From NCBI RefSeq assembly GCF_001649575.2, contig NC_051431.1, forward strand, positions 17,304,152 to 17,368,151: 64,000 nucleotides of DNA, given 5' to 3'. The notes below the pieces were generated by a model. That model was given only the letters and a program-made list of their open reading frames with translations, had not been told where the DNA came from and did not search any database. The position numbers were made by a program, and so were the translations under genes. Source of the stretch: Kryptolebias marmoratus (Eukaryota; Chordata; Actinopteri; Cyprinodontiformes; Rivulidae). Shown piece after piece: positions 59,948 through 64,000 of the stretch; within the stretch, counting starts at the first letter, position 1, and each line of letters begins with the position of its first letter.

Positions 59948-62900
59948 TTAGAAAAAGGGCTCCTCTTTGCACACCCATTTCTCCGGCTTGTGAACAGAAA
60001 TGTGCGGCCCGTTTGAGTCGGAATCGTTCCTTCCGAAGAGTTTGCCGGGCTTTTCGTGGCTGTGCACTCCGGGTCCTGCCGACGCCATCTTGTTGCCGTC
60101 GTCGCCTCCGTCACAGACCTGCTTCTTGGAAAGGAGATGCATAGAGTGATGCACGTTGATCCTCTTTTTTACGAATTTGTGTTTGACCCTGGAGGATGCG
60201 AGAGAAGGCAGTGAGTCGGAGTAGGGCGATAACGGCCTTTTAATGCCGGAATTTGACACGTCTTGGAAGGTAGTCAGAGACTGAAAGTCTGTTGCATCCT
60301 TGATTTTAAGAGTGCCTTCAGATGAAAAATATTCTCCTTCCACGCTCTCAGATTTGATGATCTTGCCCTCTTGATGGTCGGCGTCCTCCGTTTTGGCGGC
60401 GCCTTGTTTACTGTCCTCCTTTGGGTGAGCGGAGTACTTGGAAGAGGACGTGAAGGTGTTGAATCTGTAACTTTCCCTGTTCTCTGTCTGGTGTCTTTTC
60501 TCGTGGCTTTTCTTGGTGGCGAGATACAGAAACCGCTGGGGGCAAAAGGAGCAGCGGTATTTCTTCTCCGGGTTCGGGCTGCGGGGTGTGTCGTCGAAAC
60601 AGGAGCCATTCTCCATGCAGCTCCTGCAGATGTAATCGCCACCGACCGGTGCCTCGCCGGGGGGGCCTTGTTTGCCACAGATCCGGCAGAAATATGGGTG
60701 GGAACCAATCACGTGAGCTTTCAGCCCCGTCTCTGTGATAAAAGAGCTGTCGCAGATGTCACAATTGTAAGTGGCCCTGGGGCCGTGGTTCCTGCCAAGA
60801 CTATGTTTCACCCCTCCACTACCGCCTGAGTTCCTCTCCTCAGCTGGAAAGGGGGTTCTGTCGAGGTGGGCCTCACTGGCGGACGTTCTGTCTGCAGGTG
60901 GGTCGGGATACTGGTGAAACATAGCCCTGCTGTGTTTGTACTTGAGCTTGTTTCGTTTCTTTTTAGCTTTGTACGAATAGTACGGGCGCCAAAGCTCATC
61001 TGCTGTGTCGCAGTCATTGGCGTCGTCGTACGCCTCTGGGCCCGCGGAAGCGGAGATTTCGGGTCTGAAGCGAAGTCTGGGGCTCTCCGAGTTTTCCCTC
61101 GTTGGAGAGCTCTGACTCGGACTCTGCTTGCCGCTCAGTTTTCTCGCTCTCCTCTTCTTCCTGGGGAAGAGCTTAGATCCTTTGATCTGACGGCGAATGA
61201 TGGCTTCATTGCCTATTTTCACTGTTATCTGACACAGAGGCATGGAATCACTTTCCAGAGATGGACCCTGGCATGCAGGTTTGGCAATGTATGTCTCCAC
61301 AATTTTATCACACATCGGATTCTCTGCAGTGGACTGAAGTATCTCCTTGGTCATCTCCTCAACTCTTTTTGCGGAAGCCGACAGCTCGCCTAACTTTTTA
61401 ACAGTACTCAGTGAATTTAGGAAGGACACATCGCGGGCGATGTTGTCGGAGTCGATTATCATTGGTGGATCATTGTTATAACCTGCAGTAATGTCAGAAC
61501 TGGGGTGTACAGAGAAGATCCTGTCGCAGTCATCCACAGATGGATCCCTGTTTTCGACATCTTGCCTCGTGCTTCCGTGCACTTCCAACTCACTGTTCGG
61601 GCTTTGGTCCATGTCACGGTCGCTTGGCTTGTTGAAGCAGATGCGGGGAACGACAGGGGAGACGATCTTTGTCGTTGCCATGAAGGTTAGAGGGAAAGAC
61701 GTTGCGTCGGCGTGGCTAATGAGACCATTTTCCTCAAAGGGAGGAATAAGAGAATTGCTGTCCAGAGAGGATGGATCAGTTCTTTCTGTGTGTTCTGAGT
61801 ACGTCTGACTGTACGTCTTGTATTGTCTCTTTCTAAACTTCATGGGCAGAAGCCTGTAGAGCTTGATTGGATAAACGCTAGCTTTCAGCCCACCATTGGC
61901 GGATTTCTTCTTAACAGATAGATTTGGATCGATGCCATGAAAGGACTTCTGATGGTTTTTCAAGATATAATATGTCATGAACGTCTCCAGGCAAAAGATA
62001 CACTGATAGCGCCGTTCACCTGTGTGCCAGATTTCATGTTTTGTACGATACTCCGCCAAGGCAAATACTTTATTACAGTAATGACAAGGGTAGGCCCTCT
62101 GCCAAGAATGTACGTTCTCGTGCCGCTTCAGGCTGGATAGGGTAACATAAACCCGTTTGCACACACTGCAGTTGTATCTCCTCTGACCAACACCTAGCTT
62201 CGCTGTCTTTCCGTTTTGTTGATGCGCCGACTGGACCAGCGGAGCAGACTCTGGCACGTAAGGGTCGGAGAGATCTGCAGGAGGAGGCTGCGTGTCAATG
62301 CTCTCCACATCCAACAGGTCGTCCGAGTCTTGGTCCACGTCTTTGGCCGACGTGTCCCTGGGATCTAGCTTAGGCGGGCCTCTTAAAGCGGACGGACATA
62401 CCTGCTCGTGGTTGTGCAGCCGCTTGAGGTGTATGAATTTTCTGCAGCAGAATTTGCAAAACAAATGACTCACGAAATGCTTTCGATGCACCTCTGCGTG
62501 AATGGTGAGGAGAGCTTTATTTGGAAATATCTCTGTACACTGCTCGCAGCTGTAGATTAAAATGCTGTCTTCGGTGTGAGGAGAAAGTGGCGGCGGCCCC
62601 AACTCCATATTAACTTCGTCAGTGGCCGCAGATAGCCCTGTGTCCATTTGTTTCTCTGTTTCTGCCTCTGAGAAAAGTGAAGATGGAGTCATAATGGTGG
62701 CAGGTGTCTCTGAATCACCAGTGGATAATGAGGAAGTTACTGAGTTTAATTTATCTGTTTCTAGTTCTGCAGGCCTTGAAAGTATACTTCTGCCAAAAAT
62801 GCCTCTCAGCCTGTGGCGTTTTTTGAGGGGGCCTGAGTTCCTGTAAATGAGTTGCTTTGACTGTAAAGGCTTGTGGGCCTTATTGTTGTCCCACTGACTG

Positions 62901-63568
62901 CTTTCTTTGCCGTCGGTGGATTTGCTTACTGCATACGAGTGTTCGAAGAGGGTGTGGCTTGGCTCGTTGCTCCCGTTGATGCAGGATGTCGTCGAAAAGT
63001 CTGATGGTAGCTCTCCCACATCTGGCAGCTGCTGCTCTTTATCGGTGTGATCCAAAGAGGTGAAGGGATTGTTGCCGAGGCTCACTTCATTGATAGAGAA
63101 GGCGTTAGTAATGCGAGGCCCTCTGGTTCCGTCGATCTCTTCGGGCCTGGAAGCTTCCTTCTTTGTTTGTCCGGACCCAAGAGCTGTGCAAAAGTCTGTC
63201 GATGCTACACACTCGTCCTGCTTCTCTTCTGTGAGCCTCTCTAAAAACGGAATACCAAGTCTTTTCCCTGCTGCCACAAGCCCCCGTGTGTCGTCGGCGC
63301 TGAGGGCCGTCACCTTTGAGCAGTATATGAAGTTCAGGATGTTGGCAAACACCTCGGACCTCAGGTCCATGAGCTCCAGCACTTGGCTGGAGCTGCATGT
63401 GTCAGAACCTAGCAGAGTGCTTTTGAAGTAGCCGCTGCATGCTGCGAGGATGTTCTTGTGGGCCCGAAACTTCACATCCTCCACCACGATGGTGACGTCA
63501 CAGAAGAGGCCTTGTGAGCGCTGCTCATTGAGCTTGCTTAGCACAGTGCAAGGGTGTGTGCTATCCAT
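59948..63568 (-). CDS. zbtb38: zbtb38 (CIBZ) - Kaiso-family BTB zinc-finger repressor
   Basis: ZBTB38 binds methylated CpG and represses transcription in the nucleus. It belongs to the Kaiso group with ZBTB33 and ZBTB4. The coding region is one 3,621-nt exon, 1,206 residues (human about 1,195). A BTB/POZ domain covers about 7-115 (TVLSKLNEQRSQGLFCDVTI and VEDVKFRAHKNILAACSGYF). Two fingers lie at about 339-391. The Kaiso-type triad is at about 465-544, with YPCHYCNKVFALAEYRTKH and YQCIFCLETF. C-terminal fingers span about 934-1026, including YNCDICDSSFITETGLKAH and YRCSFCPQRFLYLATKKSH. PADLS (430-434) fits a CtBP-binding PxDLS motif; IKSE near 1071 fits a sumoylation site. I start at the ATG 63568-63566 because the longer frame to 63619 runs through a splice acceptor (tttttag before 63600). 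If an upstream exon joins there, up to about ten more residues could be coded. Confidence 0.95.
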   Translation of the reverse strand: MDSTHPCTVLSKLNEQRSQGLFCDVTIVVEDVKFRAHKNILAACSGYFKSTLLGSDTCSSSQVLELMDLRSEVFANILNFIYCSKVTALSADDTRGLVAAGKRLGIPFLERLTEEKQDECVASTDFCTALGSGQTKKEASRPEEIDGTRGPRITNAFSINEVSLGNNPFTSLDHTDKEQQLPDVGELPSDFSTTSCINGSNEPSHTLFEHSYAVSKSTDGKESSQWDNNKAHKPLQSKQLIYRNSGPLKKRHRLRGIFGRSILSRPAELETDKLNSVTSSLSTGDSETPATIMTPSSLFSEAETEKQMDTGLSAATDEVNMELGPPPLSPHTEDSILIYSCEQCTEIFPNKALLTIHAEVHRKHFVSHLFCKFCCRKFIHLKRLHNHEQVCPSALRGPPKLDPRDTSAKDVDQDSDDLLDVESIDTQPPPADLSDPYVPESAPLVQSAHQQNGKTAKLGVGQRRYNCSVCKRVYVTLSSLKRHENVHSWQRAYPCHYCNKVFALAEYRTKHEIWHTGERRYQCIFCLETFMTYYILKNHQKSFHGIDPNLSVKKKSANGGLKASVYPIKLYRLLPMKFRKRQYKTYSQTYSEHTERTDPSSLDSNSLIPPFEENGLISHADATSFPLTFMATTKIVSPVVPRICFNKPSDRDMDQSPNSELEVHGSTRQDVENRDPSVDDCDRIFSVHPSSDITAGYNNDPPMIIDSDNIARDVSFLNSLSTVKKLGELSASAKRVEEMTKEILQSTAENPMCDKIVETYIAKPACQGPSLESDSMPLCQITVKIGNEAIIRRQIKGSKLFPRKKRRARKLSGKQSPSQSSPTRENSESPRLRFRPEISASAGPEAYDDANDCDTADELWRPYYSYKAKKKRNKLKYKHSRAMFHQYPDPPADRTSASEAHLDRTPFPAEERNSGGSGGVKHSLGRNHGPRATYNCDICDSSFITETGLKAHVIGSHPYFCRICGKQGPPGEAPVGGDYICRSCMENGSCFDDTPRSPNPEKKYRCSFCPQRFLYLATKKSHEKRHQTENRESYRFNTFTSSSKYSAHPKEDSKQGAAKTEDADHQEGKIIKSESVEGEYFSSEGTLKIKDATDFQSLTTFQDVSNSGIKRPLSPYSDSLPSLASSRVKHKFVKKRINVHHSMHLLSKKQVCDGGDDGNKMASAGPGVHSHEKPGKLFGRNDSDSNGPHISVHKPEKWVCKEEPFF

Positions 63569-63600
63569 CAGGTTCTGATGTATGAGGACACTGCGGTCAT
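63568..63600 (-). promoter_or_regulatory. zbtb38: Possible upstream ORF overlapping the zbtb38 start (TGATG)
   Basis: Directly after the predicted acceptor AG, an out-of-frame ATG (63600-63598) opens a 10-codon frame, MTAVSSYIRT. Its TGA shares its last A with the main ATG (TGATG, 63570-63566). This arrangement can permit termination-reinitiation. Whether the ATG is in the mature mRNA depends on the acceptor being used as predicted. Confidence 0.4.
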
Positions 63601-64000
63601 CTAAAAAATAAAAAGACAAGAAATTATTACATCACAATATGAGGAAAAATTGACGAAATTCTAATTTAAATAGGCCCAGAAGTGTTTTCATTTCCTATTT
63701 GACAACCTTTGTGTATTTCTTTTGTTTTAACACTAGATGGCAGTAATGTTTTGGCACATGAATGCCAGTTTCCTTATGCCAAACATTATAGTCTCCTCAC
63801 TTTTTCCACATAAAACATTTCTTCCTAAACTTTCAACCCCAAAGACCAGATCCCACTCAGAGGGTAATGAAATCTTTAACATCATCAAATAATACTGTGC
63901 TGTAAGGTACAGGTACATTTACAGAACTGATGTAAAGATTGTGCCATTGTCATTTGATATTTGTACAGTTCATTTCAGAATTATATTTCCTCTGTATTTT
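63601..64000 (-). other. zbtb38: Intron upstream of the zbtb38 coding exon
   Basis: A pyrimidine-rich tract and AG (minus strand, 63619-63601) mark the 3' end of an intron. The 5' non-coding exon(s) are outside the window. Nothing else is seen in this stretch. Confidence 0.55.

Noticed and set aside
60371..61393. Several plus-strand frames of 100-175 codons over zbtb38
   Set aside because: They lie antisense to the long, clearly homologous zbtb38 exon and show no family motifs.
63566..63619. Start of zbtb38 at the farthest upstream in-frame ATG (63619)
   Set aside because: That ATG lies before the polypyrimidine tract and AG acceptor on the minus strand, so it is intronic; the next in-frame ATG at 63568 fits the family.
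1..64000. Search for CRISPR arrays, phage or bacterial operons, tRNA or rRNA genes
   Set aside because: No regularly spaced palindromic repeats, no dense gene arrangement and no recognisable tRNA or rRNA sequence; all genes have vertebrate exon structure.

Overview
The window is vertebrate nuclear DNA, almost certainly from a teleost fish. Genes have introns with GT/AG boundaries and widely spaced exons. There are many CA/TA/TAA microsatellites and several non-LTR retrotransposon remnants whose 3' ends carry the ATGG repeat common in fish. The gene order RNF7 - RASA2 - ZBTB38 is the same as on human 3q23, in the same relative orientation. I see nothing prokaryotic or viral: no operons, CRISPR arrays or phage genes.

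Layout, left to right. (1) 1-950: a degenerate AGCTGAA repeat, then the first coding exon of rnf7 (minus strand, start at 817); its other exons lie outside the window. (2) 4963-9241: a seven-exon plus-strand gene of the TMEM255 four-pass membrane family, lying tail-to-tail with rasa2. As far as I know human 3q23 has no TMEM255 gene, so this looks like a third ohnolog. (3) 9242-13639: intergenic DNA filled with repeats. (4) About 13640-46257: rasa2 on the minus strand. I reconstructed 24 coding exons; they join in frame to 821 residues with C2A, C2B, RasGAP, PH and BTK-type zinc modules. A roughly 2.5-kb 3' UTR is inferred. (5) 43955-58420: a 7.2-kb segment with the rasa2 CpG-rich promoter and exon 1 appears twice, nearly identical, separated by a single N. 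This is most likely an assembly duplication. (6) About 59205-63568: zbtb38 on the minus strand, one coding exon of 1,206 residues with a BTB domain, Kaiso-type zinc fingers and a PADLS motif, plus a 3' UTR.

The genes do not form a pathway in the operon sense. rnf7 encodes a cullin-RING ligase subunit, rasa2 a Ras GTPase-activating protein and zbtb38 a methyl-CpG-binding repressor. What links them is conserved synteny. The most notable points are the TMEM255-family gene, the promoter duplication, a possible upstream ORF overlapping the zbtb38 start, a roughly 100-bp-arm inverted repeat in a rasa2 intron, and several short inverted-repeat transposon families.
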